Origin: Panaeolus papilionaceus
Lineage: Eukaryota; Basidiomycota; Agaricomycetes; Agaricales
Assembly: GCA_015501605.1 (NCBI GenBank)
Contig: JADNRZ010000014.1
Coordinates: 186,001-250,000, forward strand
Direction: 5' to 3'
Length of the DNA: 64,000 nt
The translations under genes were made by a program, and so were the position numbers. Below the pieces are notes generated by a model. It made no database searches. It was not told the DNA's origin and saw nothing but the letters and a program-made list of their open reading frames with translations. Position 1 is the first letter of the stretch, and every line of letters begins with the position of its first letter. Below are positions 48,263 through 59,331 of the stretch, in pieces.

Positions 48263-49915
48263 ATGTCGAACATAACATGTCAGAGTCAGGCCAATCCTTT
48301 CACCATCCTTGATCCACACGAACTGTAAGTCGTAGAGTATTCCGATGTAACGCGCGATGCTCACCAACTGTGTCAATCCAATGTTGTATCGTCAGAGCCG
48401 GGAGTTTGGTGAGTAACCTTCTTTAAAATGGCGCGACCACATTGCATGTTGACCCTCACGAAAATTTTAGCTCGTCGCCTCATATCTGAACTGGGCACTA
48501 ATGGGTGTATTTGGTCTCCAAGTGTGTGAGTCAATGTCGTGAATGGCGGACGTGTTCAAGCCCTGAAGATCCATCACGAAGAGTCTGACACGCCTTTGCA
48601 TCTGCAGATACGTATTACCTTTCATTTCCCAAGGACCCCAAGCGTATCAAAGCATTGGTATTCGGTGTGGTTTTAATTGAAATCATCCAAACGGCCATGG
48701 TTTCGTGGGATGTACATGCAAGTCTAGCAGCGGGATATGGGTGCTTAGAGCTGTTGAATAACACAATGCTATACTGGTTTTCCATACCTATGGCCGGTGG
48801 AATCGGTGAGTCATATTCCATAATCAAAGAGCTGGACGCGTTCGCTTACAGGTGTTACAGTGGGAGGGATAGGCCAATTGTATTTCGCAGTGAGAATGTG
48901 GAAGATGTCGTCAAACGGTTCCAAGGCAGCCCCTGTGATAATAAGCATAGTGAGTGAAGCGTTGAATGAAGTGACGGCAACTGATGCAGCCCTGCAAGTT
49001 GGCCGTCTGCTCCATGGTGGCATCACTAGTGGGCGCTGCTTTCTTTGCGCAGGATACTTCGTTCCAGGTCTTGGTCACACATACAAGCACCTCAAAATCG
49101 TTGCCAGCAATTGGGGTAGGTTACTTTTTGGCCCGCCTCGTTCGAAGCCCATTTTGACGCGTATCGAACCCAACAGGTGTGGAACGGAATAGGTGCAATT
49201 TGCGACATTGTGATAGCCTTGTCAATGCCCTATTATGTGAGTATCGGTTTCTGCAGAAATAATCGGATAGCTCAAATACCGTCCAGCTGATGCGCCATGG
49301 AACTGGGTTCCGCTCCACGCACATCATGATCGTGAAGTTGGTAGGCTTGATTATTGAAACCGGAATACTGACAGGTGAGCTCCTCCATATCTTGCCTTTC
49401 AAGCTTGTCTAATACTTACTGCAAACAAGCCATCATTGCGATTTTGCATCTCTGCTTGTATTTCTCTGGCCTTCCTGAGTTCTTGATTCCGGGTATCATC
49501 GTGTCCAAGGTGTATGCCAATACGATGTTGGTCCTACTCAACAGACGAAAACAGTTGCGAGACGACCTTGCGTCCGACAACACCGATATAAACATAAGCC
49601 TCTCATCTCCTGGGACTGGTTCACGCCTTGAAACCTCCGTCGGGAGGTCAATGCGACGCAACACTGCAGGAAACATTGTAATGGGAAAGCGCACAATGTT
49701 AATCCGGATGGATAACTATTCCAGGGATTCTGAACCCATACAGTTTTGCCCGAATGTCGACGGCGAAAAAATAGTCCAGGATATTGAAGCTGTGAGTGCG
49801 CAGAAAACTTGAGAAGCTTGATGGCCCAGCTAACTTGAAGCAGGATCTCAGAGACGATAGCGATAGCAGAGCGAGTGTGCGGACAAAACCTGGTCAAGTC
49901 TATGACGCAGTTTAA
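48263..49915 (+). CDS. DUF6534-type seven-helix membrane protein (copy 1)
   Basis: Start MSNITCQSQANPFTILDPHE, with several introns. Hydrophobic segments follow the plan of the basidiomycete DUF6534 family. An early helix with SYLNWALMGVFGLQV precedes the charged loop YYLSFPKDPKRIKALVFGVV. IEIIQTAMVSWDVHASLAAG, YWFSIPMAGGI, GGIGQLYFAVRMWKM, and a helix with VWNGIGAICDIVIALSMPYY come next. The diagnostic block is IVKLVGLIIETGILTAIIAI, then LYFSGLPEFLIPGIIVSKVY and ANTMLVLLNRRKQLRDDL. A polar cytosolic tail ends DDSDSRASVRTKPGQVYDAV. The topology of seven membrane spans resembles GPCR-like proteins, but the function is not established. It is a paralogue of 57204-58919. Confidence 0.82.
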
Positions 49916-50047
49916 GGGTTTAGCGAGGCTGTGGACTTGGACTTCGAATGTTCTTCTGATCTTTTTAGGTATATCTGCTGATAGTCTGGCATCTTAGTTA
50001 TAATGTAATATTAGTATTATACGAATCGCTGGGAACAAAATAGTATA

Positions 50048-50728
50048 TCATGATAGAAGAACTTCCTGCTGCTGCTGTGCACGGAATTCCTTCATCCTAT
50101 TCACTGAGCGGGTGATATCCTCTACTCGGGCACGCTGTCTTCGTTTGTTCAAGTGTGAGATATCGAGACCAACTCCAACCTCGCGTCCAACAACCTCCTT
50201 CACTACCGGAGGACGAGGACGAGGTATGATGGATGGGTCCGACAATTTCCACACGAATTCCGTCGGCGTCGATGTTGTTTTCTTCTTTGGGGCAGTAGCG
50301 TCTACAGGTGGTAGACCAGTTCGTGGTTGTTTGACCATTTTGATTTCATGGCGCCCATCAAAATAGGGAAGAATTTCCGTTTTCAAGAATCTAGGAAACA
50401 AACGGGTGTGAAGGAGTTGTTCTTTGACAACAAATGACTTTTCAAAATACCTTATTGAACGTAATGGATGGTCGGGACGTGAAGGGAAAGGTTCGGGAAC
50501 AGCTTTGACATTTTTGGGCGTTGGTAGCCTTTTCTGTGGTTTGAAAGGGTATGGTTCATATCCTTGTGGCACTGGCTCCTTGACTGCAAACTGGTATAAC
50601 TGCTTCGTAGTAAATCCCTCCGGGAAAGCCTGTTTGAACGCGTCTTGCTTCAAGACATTTCTGACGATGTTGACACCTGCGGACACAGCAGAAGCCTTGT
50701 GCTTCAGAAGTGGTGAAAAGACGGACAT
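50048..50728 (-). CDS. Basic hypothetical protein, possibly mitochondrial
   Basis: Start MSVFSPLLKHKASAVSAGVN: an N-terminus poor in acidic residues and rich in Lys/Ala/Val, compatible with a mitochondrial presequence. The body is basic and Pro-rich (GYEPYPFKPQKRLPTPKNV, FDGRHEIKMVKQPRTGLPPV, PTEFVWKLSDPSIIPRPRP). It ends with a helical Arg-rich stretch (HLNKRRQRARVEDITRSVNR). The segment 50391-50450 is probably an intron (60 nt, stop-free); splicing gives LRSIRFLKTEILPYF, about 206 residues. The composition and size resemble fungal mitochondrial ribosomal proteins, but I cannot match a specific subunit. Its start lies 140 bases from that of DCP1 on the other strand. Confidence 0.6.
   Translation of the reverse strand: MSVFSPLLKHKASAVSAGVNIVRNVLKQDAFKQAFPEGFTTKQLYQFAVKEPVPQGYEPYPFKPQKRLPTPKNVKAVPEPFPSRPDHPLRSIRYFEKSFVVKEQLLHTRLFPRFLKTEILPYFDGRHEIKMVKQPRTGLPPVDATAPKKKTTSTPTEFVWKLSDPSIIPRPRPPVVKEVVGREVGVGLDISHLNKRRQRARVEDITRSVNRMKEFRAQQQQEVLLS
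50391..50450 (-). other. In-frame intron of the basic hypothetical protein
   Basis: On the minus strand this starts GTATTTTG and ends TTTCCTAG, 60 bases without a stop. Retention would add 20 residues in frame. Confidence 0.55.
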
Positions 50729-50868
50729 GGATGATAGAACTAAGAGCTAGTCGCTGTTGGACGCGACGAGAAGGAATAATTTTGTTTGGATAACCAAATA
50801 CAGTCAAGCCGGGGATTGCCGATTTTGTGTGGGACTGAGAAACAGCAGGTCAGGGCTTCACCGCCTAA
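50729..50868. promoter_or_regulatory. Short bidirectional promoter region
   Basis: Only 140 bases separate the divergent start codons of the basic hypothetical protein and DCP1, so the two genes must share promoter and leader sequence. I see no TATA element. Confidence 0.5.
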
Positions 50869-53222
50869 ATGGGACCAGGACCAACAACAACGACTACAAC
50901 GACGACGCCCTCAACGCCTCTCCCTTCATCATCATCATCAATGCCATCGATAAATAACAATTCCCATCCACCACCACCACCACAAACGCAACCTTCATCC
51001 TCGTCAAGACCAACAATGTCGTCAGCCGCAAGATATGCCTTCAATCTTAGAGCAATTCGTAAACGAGATCCAACTATCATCTCCATCTTTGACACCCTTC
51101 CGCATGTTTGTGTATATCACTACGAGGATAAGAAATGGTCGAAACATGGTTTTGAGGGTAGCATGTTCTTGTTTGAGAGGTACTTCATCATAAATACTTC
51201 AATTTTCCACGCCGCCAAAATAATATTTTATATGCAGAACAGTATATCCACCATATGGTTTATATATCATGAACCGTATGGGAATGGAGGACTATGTACA
51301 TGCTCTTTGTCCAGAAGACGATGTTATTTGCAGTGGCCAGTACCTCATCATCCGATCTTATCCCAATTTTTACCAGTCAAGGATGAGTAAAATCCGTCCC
51401 GAAGCCAGCAACGATTGTTTTTCCCCCGCATATTTAATTCCTAACATCGACCAACTCGACATCAAGCAGAAAGGCCCTTTTAACATTATTGGGTTATGGA
51501 CTCACCAGGAATTTGTGGAAAGAATGGCGGACGTAATGACAAGGTGAGTCGCGGCTCGATAATCATGGGTCATCGACTCATAGAAGCGCCCAAAAGATTG
51601 CACTCCTACGTCAAACGCAATTTGCCTTATCCCAATGAATATCGAAGTTTTCCTGCCGCTCCTCGTACGTTCAACAGCGACTCCCAATGTCCTTGTTCTA
51701 ATCTAGTGATCACAGCACCAGATCCGGATGCAAACGGCATACTAACCAGTTTGACAAACGGCCAAGAAACAGACAATGAGCAGGATTTCTCAGACGCCCC
51801 TTCAGCTCACAGTGGCGAAATGTCTGACATTGATAAACTCTTCTCTCGTATCAAGCCTGCAGCCACTCCAGCCAGCCCAGCGCCAGCGCCAGCAAAACCG
51901 AACATGCAAAACGTGACTCTGGAAACCCTTTTCGCGTCCGCTGGTACATCCTCCCTTCCTGCCCCTGCACCTCCTGCCCCTCCCACCACTGGAATAAAAA
52001 TGCTCGACTCTATCTTCCAGTCTGCCCGAGTTGAGGATCAGAGACCCCAAATATTCGCACCTCAACCCTCCACCAATCCACCCCAAGTTTTGAACCAGGA
52101 CGTCATATCGGGTTTATTGGGCTTGCCTCCGAGCCGCGCTCCTTCGGCGGCTTCCACAACCCTTAGCGTTGGAGGGGTGTCACACCACAGCTCTAGGGAG
52201 GGCGACAATGAGGACTCTAGCGATGACTACGACGAAGGATCTGCGGCTCGACAGCAAATGATAAACTCATTTGGTGGTCTCCCTATTCGAACCACTTTTA
52301 ATACAAGAATCATGGGAGATGTCACACCTAGACCACCATTACCAGCCAATCCTTCGAGCAAAGTTCCTCAGTTAGAACTCCCGTCCTCTATCGAAGCTGC
52401 TTCATCGGTTTCTACAGTCCGTGGTGCACAAGTAGCGACGCAGCCACTACGCCCCAATCGGGATCTTGTGCCGTTCGCACCCGATTCTGAGTTATGGCCT
52501 TACTCTAAGCAGACTCCTCGCCAGAGGGCCGCCAGCGATGACGACGAGGAAATAGTGGAGCTCAATTTTGAGGAAACCAGCGTTCTCAGCAACCCTGTGG
52601 CTTTCCATCAAGCTTTGCAGAGGAAGAAGAGTGCTATTAGTCTTGCAGACGCAAATATGGGACCTGCTCCATCTAAGGAAAAGGGTAAACGGGCGAAGAA
52701 GACCAAGAAGGAGCGTAACGCAAAAGCCCAGGAGGAAATAGAAAAGGGCTGGGATATTCCTCCACCATCTCCAGCTTCTTCAGGTGCCCCTCACGACTTT
52801 TATAGCAGACGTTCATCGCCCTCTCCTCCACCAGGCCAACCGGAACACTCCAACCACATCCCTCCATCCTCAGAGATGAAAACGCCCACTTTAACGGCTA
52901 AGGCCTCCTTGTCTACTAATGGCATCCACCACTTCTCCCCACCCCAGTTGAAACTTGTCAACGGGAAAAATAAGGCACGAGCAAACGGCCATAGGGGCGA
53001 ACAAGAGATCGCGAAAGAAGCTCTTCTTTCCATCACTCCATCTCACCCAGCGTTGCAAGGTGTAACAAGTCAGGTAGACTTCAGCCAGGGACTACTGAAT
53101 CTTATCACCGTAAGGACTTTGAGTTATCTTTACCTACATGGACCCCTAACTTTTTCTATCAGAACGACCCTGCATTCGTCGACTCACTCTGGAAAGATTT
53201 TGTCGCTCGCCGTGGCTTCTAA
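50869..53222 (+). CDS. mRNA-decapping enzyme subunit 1 (Dcp1)
   Basis: Dcp1 activates the Dcp2 decapping enzyme in cytoplasmic P-bodies. The first ATG (50869) precedes a poly-Thr/Ser/Pro tract; an alternative start at 51016 (MSSAARYAFNLRAI) gives the conserved N-terminus directly. The EVH1-like Dcp1 domain reads RAIRKRDPTIISIFDTLPHV, CVYHYEDKKWSKHGFEGSMF and LFERTVYPPYGLYIMNRMG, joined across an intron at about 51179-51239. It continues MEDYVHALCPEDDVICSGQY and FNIIGLWTHQEFVERMADVM. An intron at 51544-51596 joins TR to LHSYVKRNLPYPNEYRSF. The long disordered C-terminal region has GEMSDIDKLFSRIKP and QNVTLETLFASAG-like short motifs and ends, after an intron at about 53109-53161, with NDPAFVDSLWKDFVARRGF. 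That trimeric-helix-like end is characteristic of Dcp1. Length about 700 residues, much longer than yeast Dcp1. Confidence 0.9.
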
Positions 53223-56200
53223 ACCTGGCCTATCTCGACACCCCCCAATCGACGACATCCATCTGTTTGCCATGATCCTCTTCAACAGCATCAGCTTGAA
53301 TGCTCGATCAAGCTCAAGACTTATAAATCCATCTGACCCCCATACCTGGCCCTTGCTCCACCAGAAGGCTCTAGGTCTTCGACTAAATCCTGCTATCTTC
53401 GCTTTGAACTCAATCCGACGGTCCTTACAGCTCCAGCATCATCTGTTTATTCCATTTAATCAGCAAGTCAATATTAATCGCACAAGCTCGGTCAGCTTCA
53501 TTCCAAATCAACGCATGCAGTGTATTCCTAGCATCTCCCAAGGTTTCTTTATTCTTGTTATCCTTGTTTTCTGTTCCTATATTTTTTCCTCCACATCTTT
53601 CATTTGTCCTTTGGCTTTTTCACATCGGCAAAGTTATCTGCTTCGTTGTTTGTTTTTCTCTTCTCCTGTTCCTTTCTGTCGATTGTATAACTCATTTTAT
53701 CGCCTTTCAACTGCCAACAACACCATGTAGCAGAGTTATTACCCACGCAATTTTTATTGGTGGTCATCGATCCACAGTCATTAGCGCCTCTCTTTTTTCT
53801 TTCCATATTTACTTGATTTGTACTTTGACGATGACGATTCGCACATCCTTATACCGCGATCTTTCCTCTCTTTCCCCCTTTCTGCTGGCGTCTATTCTCA
53901 CCACTCTTCTTTTCCTTTCACATCCTGCCTTCTCCTACATACCACCCCGTTTCCTTGTCAACACTCTCATACCTCGCTCCACATCTTCCAACGTGAGCCG
54001 TTTCACACCACGGTTGTTTTCAACTACATCTATCATCCTCTCTCGTTGACTTACCATAACGGACTCTACCTTGCCACTGTCCAATCATCAACACATTACC
54101 TGTCAGCGACCATCCCAACTCCCTACCAACCCCCTTGTAGTACACTTGTGCCATTACACTATACACTACATTAACTATTCCAATCCGCACTACTAGCGTA
54201 CATACAGTCTTTACAACCCCATTCTAACTGGTGCTTTCCCTTCTGTTGTAGTATAGAGTCTAGCAGATCAGATCAGAACTCGACCTTATTGCTCCTCCCC
54301 GGAAAGCCCCTTTGTAGATATCCGTGCAAAGAGGCTTGTTCATGTGGACACTCTTGATGCGCGTACAATGTATGTGCTTCGACTTGACACCCAGACAAGG
54401 ACACGTCGGCTTGTTAAAAGAGCCATGTCGGTGATCCAACGGTATCGGCTTTTGCGTCATGACGCTAGTGACTGATAATGAAACCAAGCCTCCCATGATT
54501 GGATCAAACCTGATCTAATCTTCTTCATTTTACAAAACATCTTTTCTTTCCCACCAGGGATAAACGTCAAGAGACAAGCCGTCAAGACAAAGGCTTGCCA
54601 TGATTGGTCCGTTCATCACGCATGAATGACCCTCTCCTCAGCCCCTCGAGCCCTGGATGCCCCCCTGCATCCCACTCTCTAGCTAATTCCATGAAAAGCA
54701 CAGGTCAAACGCTAGTACACCTACATATTAGAGCCATATCGCGACTTCAATGTTGTGAAGGCCCAACTCACGAGGTCTAACTGTCAAACACCTCCATTTT
54801 GTATTTTCCATCAGAGGCAGCGTTCAGGCGAGGTAAAAATGTCCTGGACGGTGTCGAAACATTTTGCACCCCAACATTTCTTGAACGCTCTCGCCGAAGG
54901 GTTGAAAATCAACTGCCGTCCCTTGTATTTGCCACACGACAGAAAATGCCCTAGCCTAAAGCTTTTTGAGAGCACAATATTCATAGTGTGATCCTGAACC
55001 CTCGTATCAGTGTTCACTTTATCAGGCTGTCATTGTCAGACAAATTTTGATATCCACAGGTGCGTGGCCGCCTGTGGCCGCCTTATTTTCGACCAATTGC
55101 AGCTTTTCATTTCTTCTGATTGCTGATGCTCTACAGTAGTGCAGCGTCTACTGATGATCACCTACATGGTTTACTATTTTTACCCATCTTGGGACCTGAA
55201 ATTATTTTGCAACGGCTATACTTCATTTATACGACGACAACTGCACTGCACACTTACACTTGGGGTCTTGAAAACTACGAAGATCAGACAAAATATACCT
55301 CGAATGCAGTAATTGGCACATCGGATGATATGATGTTTCCGACGCCCACTCGGTGGCAGTTTCTTCGACTGATGCATTTATCCATTCGAGCTCAACAAGA
55401 GGCGTCGAAGCGAAGGATCAGTGTCGTTATCGGTGTGGAAAGCAGACCGCCTCGGAATAGGGCTGTGGCAAGAACAAATGGTCGTCCATCTTCACCTACA
55501 TTCCACCTTCTTCTCTCCCAAGTTCATCTCCGATGCCGACTTTGTAGCCATCGCGAAAGTCTTCGAGTCCCACAAACTATTATCGTAGGAACATCAAGTG
55601 TCTTTTGGACAACGTTCCGAGCTGTCTTTCTTACGATATGAAGTATAAATGAAGCGCAACGACACAGTCAACACCCCATGGGATACAGCTGGCTTGAATT
55701 CAAGCCGTACCCCACATTGGGTTCTTCGATTAATCCTCAATTGGTAGGTGTCTCGTGCGGCATCATCCCTTTACAGCACAGGGCAGTCTTGTTCGTGAAA
55801 TGGCTTTTCTCTCAGCTGATCTGTACTGATAAAAAACCCGGCTCAATTCCTCTTTTGGGCAACTAATTTTTCCATTCATGGTGGAGGGTCCTTGGATTGC
55901 CGTACAATTCACATACGACAAACATGAAACAGCTCTTGGAAGCTTTCAAGCTCTGAGTTGGTGTTGAACGTTGAGGGACAGCACGAACCTGTGAGCACGT
56001 CGCCATGTCTCCGTCTCCCCATACTGCTATCTCTTGTCCTTCAATGACATCCGCAATGTTGACACGCTCTCACTGTCAAGCAGTATGAATTTCTTCGATG
56101 TGATTGAACATCCCCTATTGGAGAGCTTTCGTAATCTTGACTGTTACCTTTTTTTAACAGATTGATAGAAAATCAGTCACAGAGTCTGGTAGTATGTGTC

Positions 56201-57203
56201 CACTTTTCGGAGTGAGTGGTAGACTTCAGCAGTATCAACAATATTTTTATAAACCCAAATTCTTTCCAGAAGGGTCCCAGCCAGAAGAAATGGCATTCAT
56301 TGTATTTGCCATTGCGTCATCACGACTTCTATCTTTCCTGGCCAAGGGATCTCATCGCATTCATGTTTTACGCTCGTTCCCACGCGGGCAATACCCCTCT
56401 TACGAGTTCGAGGTCATACATTTTTGGAGACTTATTGGATAAATTGTTCTAAGGGCGTACATCTGCGGCTTCATCGGCTTCGATAGTGCCGCCTCGATTT
56501 AGATTTGACCATACCAAATGCTTTAACATCAACTATTTTCACCCGAAAGCCCTCACTGACTTGTACTATTTTTGGTCCGCTCACAATCGGGGATCTGGAA
56601 TTTGACGGCGTCTTCAATATTGTTATCGAATGCCCCGCTTACAGTCGTTTGCATATTGTTTTGCACAACAGTATTTTTAAAATCTTGCTTGGTCGTGTTT
56701 TGAATGATGCCGAATGTCACATCTCCTCGATAGGGGCATTTGTCTCTCGCCTTCTGTTCACCAGAATCATTTAACTGCCTCACTTTTTGTCGTTTGTAGC
56801 CCGTGTAGGTTACTATCCTACCTTTTTGTGAAGTATATTAGGCATTTACTGACCTGAGTCTCTCGAGGATTGAGTTGGATGAAGCATTTCATCAGGGCTC
56901 TGCTGACGACGACCCTGGATAGGTGTCAATCAATATCCAAATAAACAAGATTTTAGAAATTGTTGTGTGCAAAACAATATGCAAACGACTGTAGACAGAA
57001 CGACGGATTTGAGGCGTGGATTTGTTCTTGAATCCTATGTGGAGTGACCAACATACTTCTCTTCCTTGCTTTGGGAATGCCAGTTAAGCTCGCATGGCTG
57101 GCATATATAACAGCACCTCAAAATGGTGTCAATGATCCTTGGACTGCACTTCCCTTCCCTCTTCCCTACTCCCTTCCCCCTCAGCCCTCGGTCCTAGTCA
57201 ATC
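53223..57203. other. Gene-poor region of about 4 kb
   Basis: No recognisable gene. The open frame continuing past 53222 is read-through of the DCP1 exon into its 3' region. The plus strand is open at 55120-55641 (173 codons, including MMFPTPTRWQFLRLMHLSIR), and overlapping open stretches occur at 56194-56452 in two frames. They have no family signature and no consistent splice continuation, and look like decayed coding DNA or chance. A CT-rich stretch at 53530-54060 is probably the DCP1 3' UTR and beyond. Confidence 0.45.
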
Positions 57204-58919
57204 ATGGATGCTGCAGCAATGCGCGATGCTTTTGTAAACCTGGTGCTTCCATAGTAAGTCGCCTGTTATGCATTCGTACAAGCTTCGAAACTAATCGAGT
57301 GACCAGTCTTTCGGCACTAGTGAGTACTCCCAGGATGTGTTCGAGGTGACGGGCGCTTCATCGATGTTTCAATTAGTTCATCGGGACGCTGGTTACTTGG
57401 GGGCTGCAAGGCATTTTATGTGTCCAAGTCTGTGAGTCAGGCAGGCCCCTTCGCTATTTGAATACGCTCATAAATTCTCCAAACGCAGATAACTACCATC
57501 TTGCATTTCCGAACGATCCGCTACATATGAAGGCCTTGGTCTACTTTTCTCTATGTTTGGAGCTTGCCCAAACATTTATGGTGACCACCGATGGTTATGA
57601 CGTCTACGCAATTGGGTTTGGCGACATTGTCAATCTGGACGACCTCCACTTGCTTTGGATGACCTTGCCAATCCTTGGAGGAATCGGTACGAATGCCTTT
57701 CTGCTGCCCTTCAATTTTTCGATGGTTGACCCATGACATGATTACTCGAATGGGTTCTGTCTAACAGTCGGTCTGCTATGCCACTTAACATTTGCTTATC
57801 GCCTGGTCATCCTCTCACGATCGAGGATAGTCGGCGCCACGATAACAGCAGTGAGTGACTGATCCTGTCAAGGTGTGGCGCATCACGCGCCATTCGAACA
57901 ATTTCGAGTTCTGATTTCCGCCCTTCTTCCCTTCTCTCCTCTCCCATTACTCGTTTTCGTGAATTGCTCTACCTAGCTGTCGCTGTGCGCCTCCATCACT
58001 GCCTTCATCTTCGGCGCCAAGCTTTTCAAAGCCAAAGTCCTGTCGACACTCATCAACGTCAAGCATATCTACCTCGTCTGCGGTGTACGTGCATAATTCA
58101 TCTTCATTTCTATATTTGTGTTCATTCGAGATTCGTTTATCAACAGTTATGGAATGGATTTGGGGCAGCATGTGATGCCTTGATCGCTGCATGCATGACG
58201 TTCTATGTAAGTCATTGATTGATGTACGAATGACCCGTAACCCACTGACTCTTGGCGGGTGATGTGCAGCTTTCTCGCAGTCAGACGGGCTTCCGAAGTA
58301 CCGACCTGCTGATCACACGCATCATACGGTTGACGATCGAAACGGGAATCGCTACAGGTGGGTCGAATAGCGTCTCGCGCTGGGTAGAACGATTAAATAA
58401 TTCTGACGATTTCGTCTTTAGCCACGGCATCCATCGCGAGCGCCATCCTATTCGTCGGATTCCGAGACAAACTAAACATTTGTGTCTATTTCATCGTTCC
58501 AGCTATCATGATTAACAAGCTTTATGCCATCACGATCCTCGCCACATTCAATAACCGCCCACATAACATGCATGGAGGAACACCCGTGATCGCAGATATC
58601 GAAACCACCTTCGAGTCCGACCAAAAGACATTCCCTCGTCACGGAGATCGCATGCCGGGCAAGGAGATTAGAATTGGAAGGACTGTCGTTCAACAAGTGT
58701 GGACGGACGGGCTACCGGTGGAGCATATTGAGGTAAGTGTCGCGAATGTGTTGTCCAAGGTACGAGACGTGATTTATTGAATCTTTGATTCTCCTCTAGA
58801 TGTACGCCGAAGAGACGGCATCCAACAGCAGCAATACTAATGATGACCTTCCATCCAAGAAAAGATCACAAAGCTTGTCATCGCCTTTGGAGAGCGATAT
58901 GAGCACCAAGAAACATTAA
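57204..58919 (+). CDS. DUF6534-type seven-helix membrane protein (copy 2)
   Basis: Start MDAAAMRDAFVNLVLPY. Short exons then give LSALFIGTLVTWGLQGILCV and QVYNYHLAFPNDPLHMKALV. Further helices are YFSLCLELAQTFMVTTDGYD, LWMTLPILGGI, VGLLCHLTFAYRLVILSRSR and LSLCASITAFIFGAKLFKAK. LWNGFGAACDALIAACMTFY is followed by the family block IRLTIETGIATATASIASAI and IVPAIMINKLYAITILATFN. The tail is polar with basic and acidic clusters and ends SSPLESDMSTKKH. The first two introns (donors at about 57254 and 57320) were placed because they restore one open frame. It has seven predicted spans and unknown function. It shares order and exon pattern with 48263-49915, from which about 7 kb separates it. Confidence 0.82.
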
Positions 58920-59331
58920 AATTTAAGAAAATTGTACATTTTTATTAGAATATCTATCAATACAATAACTCTACAGCTACACGTTGGGTGCTGGCCAGAC
59001 AGGGTTTGAAGGTGAAGGCATCAATGACCTGTCCAAAAAATAAATGCGATATCACAAAGCCAAATATGAAGGGAAAAAAAGTTGCATCAGGGATAAGTAA
59101 TGCATGATAAAAAGGGAATTAGTTAGGATGGGTGGGCGTGATGACAGTTTGTATGGGCATCACGAGTCAAGAGAGTTAAATTGGAGGTATGCTGCCAGAT
59201 CTAGACGAATCAAGGCAAGGCAGGGGTCATATGTGATGGCCACTACATTCATATATTAAGAACGCCGGTGACAGACCCATCTGCACCTCCGTTCAACCTG
59301 ACTAATTGTCATCGAATTTCCAATCTTTCAA
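58920..59331. other. Spacer between convergent genes
   Basis: Shared 3' region of the DUF6534 gene and ORC2. AT-rich, with AATACAATAA-like polyadenylation sequence near 58958. No gene seen. Confidence 0.4.

Noticed and set aside
53223..53730. Continuation of the DCP1 exon frame to 53730
   Set aside because: A GT..AG intron near 53109-53161 shifts to the frame that ends NDPAFVDSLWKDFVARRGF, which matches the expected Dcp1 C-terminus. The longer frame is read-through.
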